Below are positions 1 through 8,352 of a DNA stretch of 64,000 nucleotides, piece by piece; positions within the stretch are counted from its first letter, which is position 1; each line of letters opens with the position of its first letter. The DNA is taken from NCBI GenBank assembly GCA_943788695.1, contig CALSRG010000001.1:806001-870000 (forward strand), read 5' to 3'. Below the pieces are notes generated by a model, which was not told the origin of the DNA, did not search any database, and saw only the letters and a list, made by a program, of their open reading frames with translations. The translations under genes were made by a program, and so were the position numbers. Source of the DNA: an uncultured Flavobacteriaceae bacterium. Lineage in GTDB: Bacteria; Bacteroidota; Bacteroidia; Flavobacteriales; Flavobacteriaceae.

Positions 1-15
1 ATTAAAAGATAAATT

Positions 16-834
16 ATGGTTGGCTTTACAAGACTAATCTGCATAGTAGCTACTGTTTTCCTTTTTCCCATACTTATGCTAGGTCAGTCGTCAGATCTAT
101 TAAAGTTGGAAGCAAAAGCTGATGCGCAGTGTCGTAACGGCGAATGGGAGTTGGCTTCAAAAAACTATAAAGCCTTAATTGTAAGTGACCCAAAAACAGC
201 TAGATATTATTACAAGCTTGGCGGGGTTATTGGAAAAATAGCTCAAAACGCAAATGTTTTTAAAGCTATGGGACTGGTGGATGATGCAAAAGAAGCATTG
301 TTAAAAGCCCTTGAGTTACAACCGAATTATCTTGAAGTTATATGGGCCCAGACTGAATTGTATACTCAATTACCTGGTATTCTGGGTGGAGGTAAATCTG
401 CTGCATTAACGTTTGCTGAAAAAATAGTAGCCATTGATCCTGCTATCGGAGCATTGGCCCGGTCAAAGATTTATGATTACTATGATGACAAGATTCTCAG
501 AGAACAGGCAAATCAAATTGTATTGAGTTTATCCACGGATTGGTGTTCGGGATCAAATTGCATGCATGCCAATGCGGTTCACTTTGCCTATGGCAAAGCT
601 GCATATCAAAATTTATCCCAACAATCAAAAGGCATTTTATTTTTAAAACGATTTTGTAAGGAATATAGTGCGATTGACCAATCCACCATTGAAGAGGCCT
701 ACTTACTGATAGCACATCTATCATATCAAATTGAGGACTTTGACCAAGCAAAAACATATGTTAATTTAGCTTTAACAAACGAGCCCAATTGGGATGAAGC
801 CTTGTCTTTGAAACAAAAAATATACTCGAAATGA
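16..834 (+). CDS. TPR-containing exported protein
   Basis: A 272-residue protein of unknown specific function. Residues 1 to about 24 form a hydrophobic signal peptide ending LGQ, so it is probably periplasmic. The rest is helical, with TPR-like helix pairs around residues 27-75 and 75-130 (patterns such as AKEALLKALELQPNYLE). TPR proteins are usually protein-binding scaffolds. Its last four bases overlap the mpl start (ATGA), so the two are translationally coupled, which hints at a cell-wall-related role. That hint is inference. The promoter must lie left of the window. Confidence 0.75.
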   Translation: MVGFTRLICIVATVFLFPILMLGQSSDLLKLEAKADAQCRNGEWELASKNYKALIVSDPKTARYYYKLGGVIGKIAQNANVFKAMGLVDDAKEALLKALELQPNYLEVIWAQTELYTQLPGILGGGKSAALTFAEKIVAIDPAIGALARSKIYDYYDDKILREQANQIVLSLSTDWCSGSNCMHANAVHFAYGKAAYQNLSQQSKGILFLKRFCKEYSAIDQSTIEEAYLLIAHLSYQIEDFDQAKTYVNLALTNEPNWDEALSLKQKIYSK

Positions 835-2183
835 AGGTGCATTTTATTGCTATCGGAGGATCGGCCATGCACAATTTAGCTATTGCTTTGCACCTAAAAG
901 GTGATGAAGTTAGTGGAAGTGATGATGCTATTTTTGAGCCATCTAAATCTAGATTGGCCCAGTATGGTTTGTTACCAAAAAAGACGGGTTGGTTTCCAGA
1001 CAAATTAGATTCAAGTATTGATGCTATTATTCTGGGGATGCATGCAAAACCTGAAAACCCAGAACTTCTGACAGCCCAAGATTTGGGTTTGACTATTTAT
1101 TCCTACCCAGAATATATATACCATCAATCTAAAAACAAAACTCGGGTAGTAATAGGGGGTAGTCATGGCAAAACGACGATCACAGCGATGATTTTACATG
1201 TCCTTCATTTTCACAACAAAGAAATTGATTTTATGGTTGGCGCTCAGTTAGATGGTTTTGACGTCATGGTGCAACTTTCTGATCACAATGATTTTATTTT
1301 ACTGGAAGGAGATGAATATCTAAGTTCACCCATCGACCACAGACCGAAATTTCACTGGTATAGACCTAATGTCGCCTTAATTAGCGGCATTGCTTGGGAT
1401 CATATTAATGTATTTCCCACTTTTGAATCTTATTTAGAACAGTTTAAGATATTTATTGATACAATCGTAGCTGGGGGCAGTTTGATCTATAATTCTGAAG
1501 ATGAGGTTTTAAGTACTTTGGTGGAGCAATCTGAAAATCCTATCAGGAAATTACCTTATAGGACAAGTTCATATACTATTGAAAATGGACAAACTTTTTT
1601 GGAAACCTCTGAAGGACTAATGCCTATTGAATTGTTTGGAGCTCATAATTTGAGCAATTTAGCAGGTGCAAAATGGATTTGCCAACAAATGGGTGTTGAT
1701 GAAGATGATTTTTATGAAGCTGTATCCAGTTTTAAAGGTGCGAGTAAACGGTTAGAACGATTGGCTTTCACCACCAATGGAGTAATTTTTAAAGATTTTG
1801 CACATGCTCCAAGCAAGGTCACAGCAACTACCATAGCGGTTCGCAATCAGTTTCCTGATCATCATTTTATAACATGCTTGGAATTGCACACATTCAGCAG
1901 TTTGAATCCTAATTTCATTAATGAATACAGAGGCTCGTTGGATAGTGCAGATCAAGCAGTTGTATTTTATACCCCTAATGCTGTTGCCTTAAAAGGCCTT
2001 GACCCTTTAAACAAAATGCAGATCGCTAAAGCTTTTCAGCGTGATGATTTGATCATTTTTACCAACCCTGACGCTTTGTCCAATTATTTTAATAATCTCA
2101 CTCAAAAACCATTAGCCTTGCTCATGATGAGTTCCGGGAATTATGGTGGACTTGACTTATCGGCTCTGAAAAAAATTATTTAA
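831..2183 (+). CDS. mpl: UDP-N-acetylmuramate:L-alanyl-gamma-D-glutamyl-meso-diaminopimelate ligase (murein recycling)
   Basis: Mpl ligates recycled L-Ala-gamma-D-Glu-meso-DAP tripeptide to UDP-MurNAc with ATP in the cytoplasm, bypassing MurC, MurD and MurE. The 450 residues match the family's length. The N-terminal Rossmann-like motif AIGGSAMHNLA replaces the MurC-type GIGGIGMS, the ATP loop GGSHGKTT is at 109-116, and FKDFAHAPSK in the C-terminal part is a Mur-ligase substrate-binding region. Mpl and MurC are homologues; the true MurC of this genome is at 56216, so this copy is best called Mpl. It starts within the stop of the TPR gene and converges with the DUF1569 gene one base away. Confidence 0.9.
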   Translation: MKVHFIAIGGSAMHNLAIALHLKGDEVSGSDDAIFEPSKSRLAQYGLLPKKTGWFPDKLDSSIDAIILGMHAKPENPELLTAQDLGLTIYSYPEYIYHQSKNKTRVVIGGSHGKTTITAMILHVLHFHNKEIDFMVGAQLDGFDVMVQLSDHNDFILLEGDEYLSSPIDHRPKFHWYRPNVALISGIAWDHINVFPTFESYLEQFKIFIDTIVAGGSLIYNSEDEVLSTLVEQSENPIRKLPYRTSSYTIENGQTFLETSEGLMPIELFGAHNLSNLAGAKWICQQMGVDEDDFYEAVSSFKGASKRLERLAFTTNGVIFKDFAHAPSKVTATTIAVRNQFPDHHFITCLELHTFSSLNPNFINEYRGSLDSADQAVVFYTPNAVALKGLDPLNKMQIAKAFQRDDLIIFTNPDALSNYFNNLTQKPLALLMMSSGNYGGLDLSALKKII

Positions 2184-2184
2184 A

Positions 2185-2622
2185 CTAAACTCCGAATTGG
2201 CGCAAGTGGTGATCTAAATGTTTGTACATACCGATACCCATCTCTGTCTTAGTTAATTTACCAAAAACAGCATGAAGTGGAAAGTCATCGGTTTTTTTGC
2301 TAAATGTATCTATAAGATCAATTAATTTGTTGCGCTCTAAAGTGAAGCCGTTAGTTTGATCAACCCTATAAGCTTTTGGTGCAGGAAGGAATTTCTTAAA
2401 AGGTTTTTTGTTAGACATCATTGGCTTAAAGAACCATAGAATGATTCTCGTTTTTAAATTTTTTTTTCGAATCGTTTTAGATTCATATAAAAATGGTTGC
2501 TGACAATGCTTTAGCATTTGATCGACCCTCATCATACCCCATTGAGGTTGATGATCAGCGGTCAATTTACCAATTCTTCGGAGTAAGTCTTGGACAGTAT
2601 ACTGTTCGAAAATACTATTCAT
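2185..2622 (-). CDS. DUF1569 family protein (DinB-like fold)
   Basis: A 145-residue cytoplasmic protein with the DUF1569 pattern: an N-terminal helix followed by WGMMRVDQMLKHC, and a C-terminal FGKLTKTEMGIGMYKHLDHHLRQFG. The histidines (H39 and the C-terminal HLDHH) resemble the metal-binding residues of DinB-like four-helix proteins. No activity is established for this family. It is transcribed divergently from radC across about 44 bases and converges with mpl. Confidence 0.8.
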   Translation of the reverse strand: MNSIFEQYTVQDLLRRIGKLTADHQPQWGMMRVDQMLKHCQQPFLYESKTIRKKNLKTRIILWFFKPMMSNKKPFKKFLPAPKAYRVDQTNGFTLERNKLIDLIDTFSKKTDDFPLHAVFGKLTKTEMGIGMYKHLDHHLRQFGV

Positions 2623-2655
2623 TATAGTTTTTGATGCTGCAAATTACATTTTTTT

Positions 2656-2663
2656 TAGCTTTG
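2656..2663 (+). promoter_or_regulatory. Bacteroidota -7 box for radC, probably leaderless
   Basis: TAGCTTTG is a perfect match to TAnnTTTG, with a TTTTTG -33-like element at 2628-2633, 22 bases upstream. The distance to ATG 2667 puts the transcription start at or next to the A of the start codon. It also explains why the ATG at 2631 is unlikely to be used. Confidence 0.55.
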
Positions 2664-2666
2664 TGG

Positions 2667-3365
2667 ATGCCCAAATCAAATCACAAATTATCTATTAAGG
2701 AATGGTCAGAGGATGATCAACCTCGAGAAAAACTTATTCAACATGGCTCCCGTCACTTGAGCAATGCAGAATTATTGACCATATTAGTAAGAACAGGAAC
2801 GCCCGACCAAAGCGCTCTAGATATATGTAAAACGATCCGTTCAGACTTATCTGACGATTTGACTAAACTAGAGAAACTTTCAGTTGATCAACTGATGTCC
2901 TATAACGGTGTTGGCGCAGCAAAAGCAGTGGCCATTTGCGCAGCACTTGAATTAGGCCGACGTGTGCAAAAAATGCCATCTAACAGACGGTCAAAAATAA
3001 CTTGTAGCTATGATGTTTTTGAACTCATGAGAGCATCTTTAACACCACTAAATCATGAAGAGTTTTGGGTTCTCTATTTGAATCGTGCTAATAAAGTGCT
3101 ATTTAAAGAGCGACACAGCCAAGGAGGTATGATAGGTACGGTGGTCGATACCCGGTTATTGCTCAAAACGGCATTAGAAAAAGGCGCGCTGAATTTAATG
3201 TTAGTGCATAATCACCCCTCGGGGCAAAAGTCACCAAGTCAATCCGACATAGATTTGACAAAAAAAATACAGTTAGCAGCAAATCAGTTGGATATGAATG
3301 TGTTAGATCATATTATTGTGGCTCAAAATGATTATTTCAGTTTTGCAGATCAAGGCCTGATGTGA
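2667..3365 (+). CDS. radC: RadC family JAB/MPN-domain protein
   Basis: Read from ATG 2667 it has 232 residues. The upstream ATG at 2631 would add 12 hydrophobic residues and would lie upstream of the promoter box TAGCTTTG at 2656-2663. Residues 78-87 (SYNGVGAAKA) are a helix-hairpin-helix, and the JAMM metal site is H181, H183 and D194 within HNHPSG...SPSQSD. The family was named for a supposed repair role that has not held up, and its in vivo function is uncertain. The start codon lies 3 bases after the -7 box, so the mRNA may be leaderless. Confidence 0.88.
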   Translation: MPKSNHKLSIKEWSEDDQPREKLIQHGSRHLSNAELLTILVRTGTPDQSALDICKTIRSDLSDDLTKLEKLSVDQLMSYNGVGAAKAVAICAALELGRRVQKMPSNRRSKITCSYDVFELMRASLTPLNHEEFWVLYLNRANKVLFKERHSQGGMIGTVVDTRLLLKTALEKGALNLMLVHNHPSGQKSPSQSDIDLTKKIQLAANQLDMNVLDHIIVAQNDYFSFADQGLM

Positions 3366-3411
3366 TTATCAATTATTACAATTTTAAAGCGATGACTTCG
3401 GTTACGTTTTT

Positions 3412-3419
3412 TAACTTTG
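3412..3419 (+). promoter_or_regulatory. Bacteroidota -7 box upstream of the deacetylase-like gene, probably leaderless
   Basis: TAACTTTG matches TAnnTTTG and ends 4 bases before ATG 3424. No convincing TTG -33 element is visible. The spacing is almost identical to that of radC. Confidence 0.45.
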
Positions 3420-3423
3420 ATCC

Positions 3424-4746
3424 ATGCTGCTGGTCTATTCACATCGTATTTCACCTCGACTAAAGTTTTCTTTTGGTCATTTGATTAAACGTATTTTGGG
3501 TTTACAAGTCAATTACACTGATGATGCTGATTTATTTTTGATGCATGAAGGCCCAAAATTGTCCTACACTCATAAGCCCCTTTCTAACGAATTTTTTATT
3601 CATTGTCACCGCCTTCTTTTTGAACAAGGCATTTCTGATGTTGAAATTCATATACAGGATTGGGACGATACTGTTGGTTTTTTTTCTAGAGGAGAGGTCA
3701 GTGGTTTGCCCTATGATATTTTCGCGGCCTCGTTTTATCTGTTGAGTCGCTACGAAGAATATTTGCCACACGTTCCAGATGGCTATGGTCGTTTTTCTTA
3801 TCGAAGTAGTTTGGCATTTAAACACCATTTCTTGCGCCAGCCTGTGGTCGATATTTGGGCTTACAAACTGAAAGATGCTTTGCAAAGTAGATTTCCAGAG
3901 TTGGAGTTTCCTGATCGCGTTTATCAAGTTCAGCCAATCATTGACGTTCCGTTGGCTTATCAGTATAAACATAAAGGATTTATGAGATCAATAAATAGTC
4001 TTCTGACTAATTTAATTCAATTTAGATTTCGAGCTTTGTACGATCAATTTTTGGTGCTCCTCAATTTCAGAAAGGATCCGTTTGATTCATATAAGTATTT
4101 GATAAACAAGCAAAAACAATTCAAACGACGATTCATTTATACCTTTTTAGTCGGAAAGTATTCTACCTATGACAATAACTTGAATCTGAATAAAAAGGGC
4201 TTTGTTTCTTTAATCAAATCTATATCCGATTACAGTCTAGTCGGCATTAAAAATTCATTTTTAAACTTATCTAGTTTAACTGCTATGAAACGCGACAAAG
4301 ATCGTTTAGAGAATATAATTAATCGCCCTTTAGTAGGATCTAGAAATTCCCACAATAAATTAAATTTACCGGAAAGTTATCGGAATCTTGTCGAACTGGA
4401 GATACATCGCGATTTTAGTATGGGCTATCACGATACTATTGGTTTTCGAGCAGGAACCTGTACGCCATTTTTGTTTTATGATATGGATTTTGAAATTCAA
4501 ACGCCACTTGAGTTGCATCCTTTTCAAGTCATGGATGCTTGTTTATTTCAATATAAATCACTTTTGGATAAACAGCAACAAATGTCTGTATTGATTGATA
4601 CGGTCAAAAAAGTAAACGGTACTTTAACCTTTTTATTTCACAACTATACTTTTGGAAAAAGTAATACTTGGTATGGTTTCCGAACCCTATTCACCGAATT
4701 TTTAAATTCTGAACTTGACCTGCCAGCGAAAAATCAATATGAATAA
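3424..4746 (+). CDS. Polysaccharide-deacetylase-like protein (DUF7033 N-terminus), catalytic motifs atypical
   Basis: A 440-residue cytoplasmic-looking protein without a signal peptide. The N-terminal part (to about 170) carries the DUF7033-type features LPYDIFAASFYLLSRYEEYLPH and QPVVDIWAY. The C-terminal half has GFRAGTCTPFLFYDMDFEIQTPLELHPF, typical of the Bacteroidota polysaccharide-deacetylase-like family. Where many relatives show a DxD-type metal motif and an LHPSY motif, I see IDVPLAYQYKHKG and VGIKNSF, so the metal site looks incomplete. It may be non-hydrolytic or use different residues. Its last 8 bases overlap the HAD gene. Confidence 0.7.
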   Translation: MLLVYSHRISPRLKFSFGHLIKRILGLQVNYTDDADLFLMHEGPKLSYTHKPLSNEFFIHCHRLLFEQGISDVEIHIQDWDDTVGFFSRGEVSGLPYDIFAASFYLLSRYEEYLPHVPDGYGRFSYRSSLAFKHHFLRQPVVDIWAYKLKDALQSRFPELEFPDRVYQVQPIIDVPLAYQYKHKGFMRSINSLLTNLIQFRFRALYDQFLVLLNFRKDPFDSYKYLINKQKQFKRRFIYTFLVGKYSTYDNNLNLNKKGFVSLIKSISDYSLVGIKNSFLNLSSLTAMKRDKDRLENIINRPLVGSRNSHNKLNLPESYRNLVELEIHRDFSMGYHDTIGFRAGTCTPFLFYDMDFEIQTPLELHPFQVMDACLFQYKSLLDKQQQMSVLIDTVKKVNGTLTFLFHNYTFGKSNTWYGFRTLFTEFLNSELDLPAKNQYE

Positions 4747-5428
4747 AGATCAGATTACACATGTTTTTTTTGATTTAGATCATACCCTTTGGGACTTTGA
4801 TCGCAACTCTGCTTTGACCTTTGAAAAGATATTTTCAAGTCGTAACATCAATTTGACTTTGAATGAATTTTTAGCAGTTTATGAGCCCGTAAATTTGAAG
4901 TACTGGAAGTTATATCGAGAGGCTAAAATTCACAAAGATGATTTACGCTACCGTCGTCTGAAAGATGTTTTTGATATTTTGAAATTTGATATTAGCGATC
5001 AAGATATTTTTGGTATTTCGGATGATTATATCAAGTATTTGACCTCATTTACCCATCTTTTTGATGGAACCATTGAAATATTGGAATATTTATATGGTAA
5101 GTATGACTTGCATATTATCACTAATGGTTTTGAAGAAGTTCAACAAGGGAAAATGGACCATTCAAACATTTCTCACTTTTTCAAAACAGTAACCAATTCT
5201 GAGATGGTCGGTGTTAAGAAACCAGATCCTAAGATTTTTTATTTTGCCTTAGATTTGGCCAATGCAACGCCCAAAAATAGTGTGATGATAGGTGACAATT
5301 ATGAAGCCGACATATTGGGGGCATTATCCATTGGGATGGAAGCACTTTGTTTCAACTATCACAAAGAAGAGTTAAAACCTCATATAAAAGTGATAGAAAA
5401 CCTAAACGCCATCAAAAACTACCTATAA
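4739..5428 (+). CDS. yjjG: HAD-superfamily hydrolase, YjjG type (noncanonical pyrimidine nucleotidase)
   Basis: The chosen start, ATG 4739, gives 229 residues and overlaps the upstream stop by 8 bases. The ATG at 4715 would add 8 residues of shadow sequence. HAD motif I is DLDHT (12-16, nucleophile D12 and acid D14), motif III is around VGVKKPDPKIF and motif IV is MIGDNYEADI. The family dephosphorylates nucleoside monophosphates, with preference for abnormal pyrimidines in E. coli YjjG; substrate here is inferred from family. Its stop abuts that of the convergent rarA gene with no gap. Confidence 0.82.
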   Translation: MNKDQITHVFFDLDHTLWDFDRNSALTFEKIFSSRNINLTLNEFLAVYEPVNLKYWKLYREAKIHKDDLRYRRLKDVFDILKFDISDQDIFGISDDYIKYLTSFTHLFDGTIEILEYLYGKYDLHIITNGFEEVQQGKMDHSNISHFFKTVTNSEMVGVKKPDPKIFYFALDLANATPKNSVMIGDNYEADILGALSIGMEALCFNYHKEELKPHIKVIENLNAIKNYL

Positions 5429-6706
5429 TCAATACTTATATTTGTCACCCCAAAGTGACTTTAAATAAGTCCTGATTTGGTTTTCCCTACTATTATTACC
5501 AGGATCGTATAGTTTAGTACCGGAGACTTCATTAGGAAGAAATTCATGGGCCTCAAAATTACCTTCAAAATTGTGCGCATAAGGATATGCCGCACCATAG
5601 CCCAAAGATTTCATGAGTTTTGTTGGAGCATTTCTTAATGACAATGGCACTGGTAGCGTTCCAGTTTCTTGAACCAACTTTTGGGCTTCACTAATTGCCA
5701 CATAAGCAGCGTTGCTTTTTGGGCTACTCGCCAAATAAGTCACACACTGGCTTAAGATAATTCTAGACTCTGGCAATCCCACCGATACGACTGACTGAAA
5801 TGTATTGTTTGCTAAGATGAGTGCTGTGGGATTAGCATTGCCAATATCTTCGCTGGCGAGAATAATCAAACGGCGGGCAATAAATTTAATGTCTTCACCG
5901 CCTTCAATCAAGCGTGCGAGCCAATAAACTGCTGCGTTGGGATCGCTCCCTCTAATGGATTTGATCATTGCAGATATGACATTATAATGCTCTTCGCCAG
6001 ATTTATCAAATTGAATGAGATTCTTTTGAATGAACGACTGCACCAGTTCGTTAGTAATTATACCTTGAGACGACTCAAGATGGTTACACACTAATTCCAA
6101 AGTATTAAGCAATTTCCGAGCATCGCCTCCTGAAAATTGGAGGAGTGCTTCAGTTTCTTTAAGGTTGATCTGCTTGGTCTTTAATGCGATATCGATGCTG
6201 ATGGCTCGGCGGAGTAGTGCTTCGAGATCGTTTTTATCAAAAGCTTTTAATATATATACTTGACAGCGTGACAATAAGGCTGAGATGACTTCAAAACTTG
6301 GGTTTTCGGTTGTAGCCCCAATCAAGGTTATCCATCCTTTTTCCACGGCCTGCAGCAAGGCGTCTTGCTGTGATTTGCTAAAGCGATGAATCTCATCAAT
6401 AAACAGTATTGGATTTTTGGTTGTAAATAAACCATCACCTTTTTTGGCTTTATCAATGACCTCTCTGATGTCTTTTACACCTGCATTGATGGCACTTAAC
6501 TGGTAAAACGGCCGATCCGAATGAGAAGCAATAATTTGAGCCAAGGTGGTTTTTCCTGTTCCAGGCGGTCCCCAAAAAATAAGTGAGGGCAAATGGCCTG
6601 ACTTAATAGCTGCTCGGAGTACACCCTTTGCCCCGACAAGGTGCTCTTGACCAATGAAGTCATCTAGGGAAGTAGGGCGAAGGCGTTCTGCTAATGGGCT
6701 CGACAT
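5429..6706 (-). CDS. rarA: Replication-associated recombination protein A (AAA+ ATPase)
   Basis: RarA/MgsA is a clamp-loader-like AAA+ ATPase that acts at stalled replication forks and single-stranded DNA. The 425-residue length is normal. Walker A is GPPGTGKT (46-53), Walker B is LFIDEIHRF (101-109), and [11 protein letters not shown] is the sensor 1 region. The C-terminal half carries the conserved [20 protein letters not shown] and [10 protein letters not shown] tetramerisation-domain segments. It lies 6 bases downstream of rlmB and is probably cotranscribed with it. Confidence 0.93.
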   Translation of the reverse strand: MSSPLAERLRPTSLDDFIGQEHLVGAKGVLRAAIKSGHLPSLIFWGPPGTGKTTLAQIIASHSDRPFYQLSAINAGVKDIREVIDKAKKGDGLFTTKNPILFIDEIHRFSKSQQDALLQAVEKGWITLIGATTENPSFEVISALLSRCQVYILKAFDKNDLEALLRRAISIDIALKTKQINLKETEALLQFSGGDARKLLNTLELVCNHLESSQGIITNELVQSFIQKNLIQFDKSGEEHYNVISAMIKSIRGSDPNAAVYWLARLIEGGEDIKFIARRLIILASEDIGNANPTALILANNTFQSVVSVGLPESRIILSQCVTYLASSPKSNAAYVAISEAQKLVQETGTLPVPLSLRNAPTKLMKSLGYGAAYPYAHNFEGNFEAHEFLPNEVSGTKLYDPGNNSRENQIRTYLKSLWGDKYKY

Positions 6707-6712
6707 AATTGA

Positions 6713-7447
6713 TTATCTGCGTTGACGGATGGTTTCGTAGAGACATACGCTGCAGGCAACCGATACATTGAGTGATCCTACATTACCTGACATAGGGATT
6801 TTTACACGCATATCTGATAAATTTAGTACGCTATCCATGATGCCTTTGCCTTCTGATCCCATGATGATAGCGGTAGCTTTGGTAAAATCGGCTTGATAAA
6901 ATGATTCTTCAGCTTTTTCCGTTATGGCTACTACTTGTATCTCTGACGCTTGTAAATAATAAATAGCATCTTTGATATGATCCACTTTCGCTATAGGCAC
7001 CTCGAAAATTCCTCCAGCACTGGTTTTTACTGTATCCTCATTGAGAGGAGCACTTCCTGTTTTTGGAATGATAACACCACTTACATTTGTGCAAGAGGCC
7101 GTTCTGAGAATCGCGCCAACGTTTCGCACGTCACTAACTTGATCTAAAATGACGAACAAGGGTGCCTCTTGTTTTTCCTGTGCCTCGGTAATCATGATCT
7201 CGAAATTTACAAATGCCACTGGGGAGATCTGAGCTACCACACCTTGATGGTTACCTTTTGTTAGTCTGTTGAGCTTTTCAACAGGAACATAAGATGTTGG
7301 TATTTGCGCTTGACGTATTTTAGACTCTAGCGTTTTGAAAGTAGGTCCAGATAGTCCTTTTTGTACAAATATTTTACCAATTGATGTATTCGTCATTAGG
7401 GCTTGTTCTATGGCATGAATACCATAAATAATTGCATCGTTTTCCAT
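6713..7447 (-). CDS. rlmB: 23S rRNA 2'-O-ribose methyltransferase RlmB (TrmH/SpoU family)
   Basis: A SPOUT methyltransferase expected to methylate the 2'-OH of a guanosine in 23S rRNA (G2251 in E. coli). ATG 7447 gives 244 residues. A longer reading from TTG 7477 would start inside a terminator hairpin and is rejected. The N-terminal substrate-binding domain begins IIYGIHAIEQAL. The SPOUT knot motifs are seen as DQVSDVRNVGAILRTA, IIMGSEGKGI and IPMSGNVGSLNVSVA. The -7-like box TACATTTA at 7458-7451 lies just 4 bases before the start, so the message may be leaderless. Confidence 0.9.
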   Translation of the reverse strand: MENDAIIYGIHAIEQALMTNTSIGKIFVQKGLSGPTFKTLESKIRQAQIPTSYVPVEKLNRLTKGNHQGVVAQISPVAFVNFEIMITEAQEKQEAPLFVILDQVSDVRNVGAILRTASCTNVSGVIIPKTGSAPLNEDTVKTSAGGIFEVPIAKVDHIKDAIYYLQASEIQVVAITEKAEESFYQADFTKATAIIMGSEGKGIMDSVLNLSDMRVKIPMSGNVGSLNVSVACSVCLYETIRQRR

Positions 7448-7463
7448 TGGATAAATGTAAAAA

Positions 7464-7491
7464 AAAAACACCTCCAAAAGGAGGTGTTTTT
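7464..7491 (-). terminator. Intrinsic terminator of the SusCD-lipoprotein operon
   Basis: An 11-bp stem reading AAAACACCTCC / GGAGGTGTTTT with an AAAA/TTTT loop. On the minus strand it is followed by a run of T residues down to about 7461. It ends the operon that starts at 14042 and stands directly in front of rlmB. On the plus strand the right arm also has a T-run. Confidence 0.85.
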
Positions 7492-7510
7492 CAAAATCAA
7501 ATATTTGATC

Positions 7511-8338
7511 TTAGAATGCGTATGTTACATAAGAAGATACACCATCAACAGTGGTTTTTGTGAAACCAACCGGAATAATGTATCCATCCTCCGCAACTAA
7601 ATCACCTTCATACATATCTACAGTTCCACTCGGATGTGTCAACTGTAAATTGTAATCTACAACACCTGCCGCTGACCAGATATCGATAAGTAAAAGATAG
7701 TCACCATCAGGGTGGTTTTCATTAGCAGGATTGTTGAACCAGTCGCCTTCAAATCTGCTTCCACTTGCTGAATCTTCATAAGTATTGAAATCTAGATCAA
7801 GGATGTATAAGTCGATATCATTATCGCCATATGGTCCACTCCAATCTAAAGCAACTTTAAGTACTTGATCAGCATTACCATTCCAGCTATTTGAATCGAT
7901 TAATGTCAATGAAATGGCATTAGAAGTTAAAGTGAATGGGTCGTTACCTTCAGCTAAAGCAACACCTGTAACCATAATATTCGCAGAAGCATCTGTTCCG
8001 TAAAACGTACCAGGACTTGCAATATTAGCGGGCATAATAATAGCACCAGAGGCCATTGTTTGACCTGCTTCAAAAGATACGGTTCCAACTGTATAATCTC
8101 CGCTATTAGAATTAATAGCACGAACGGTTACAGTAGAGGCCACATCAAATGCTTGAGGTAATGTAACCATAGCATCTATCTGAGTTCCTGCTGCAGCTTT
8201 TGTTCTGTTTACCTCTAAGGTAGCAACCAAATTGGTTTTTGCCTCAGTGTCCACATAAGCTTCAGAGTAATCATCTTCCCCGCACGATGTCAAAAACATT
8301 GCAGGAATTAATAAGAATAATAAATTTAAATTTTTCAT
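7511..8338 (-). CDS. Surface lipoprotein, last gene of the SusCD operon
   Basis: A 275-residue protein with a type II signal peptide and lipobox LTSC (lipidated C19), followed by GEDDYSEAY; an acidic stretch after the cysteine resembles lipoprotein export signals that send Bacteroidota lipoproteins to the cell surface. The body is beta-rich. Its C-terminal half, with DWSGPYGDNDIDLYILD and ENHPDGDYLLLIDIW, resembles pre-peptidase-type beta-sandwich domains, though this is only a resemblance. It occupies the position of SusE/SusF-like accessory ligand-binding lipoproteins. No enzyme motif is visible. It starts 14 bases after the preceding lipoprotein gene and ends at a strong terminator. Confidence 0.75.
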   Translation of the reverse strand: MKNLNLLFLLIPAMFLTSCGEDDYSEAYVDTEAKTNLVATLEVNRTKAAAGTQIDAMVTLPQAFDVASTVTVRAINSNSGDYTVGTVSFEAGQTMASGAIIMPANIASPGTFYGTDASANIMVTGVALAEGNDPFTLTSNAISLTLIDSNSWNGNADQVLKVALDWSGPYGDNDIDLYILDLDFNTYEDSASGSRFEGDWFNNPANENHPDGDYLLLIDIWSAAGVVDYNLQLTHPSGTVDMYEGDLVAEDGYIIPVGFTKTTVDGVSSYVTYAF

Positions 8339-8352
8339 CTTCTTTTTAGTTT

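Noticed and set aside
497-757. Minus-strand ORF inside the TPR gene
   Set aside because: It overlaps a well-supported plus-strand gene and has no recognisable domain.
7448-7477. Longer rlmB reading starting with TTG at 7477
   Set aside because: It would start inside the terminator hairpin and adds residues not seen in the family.
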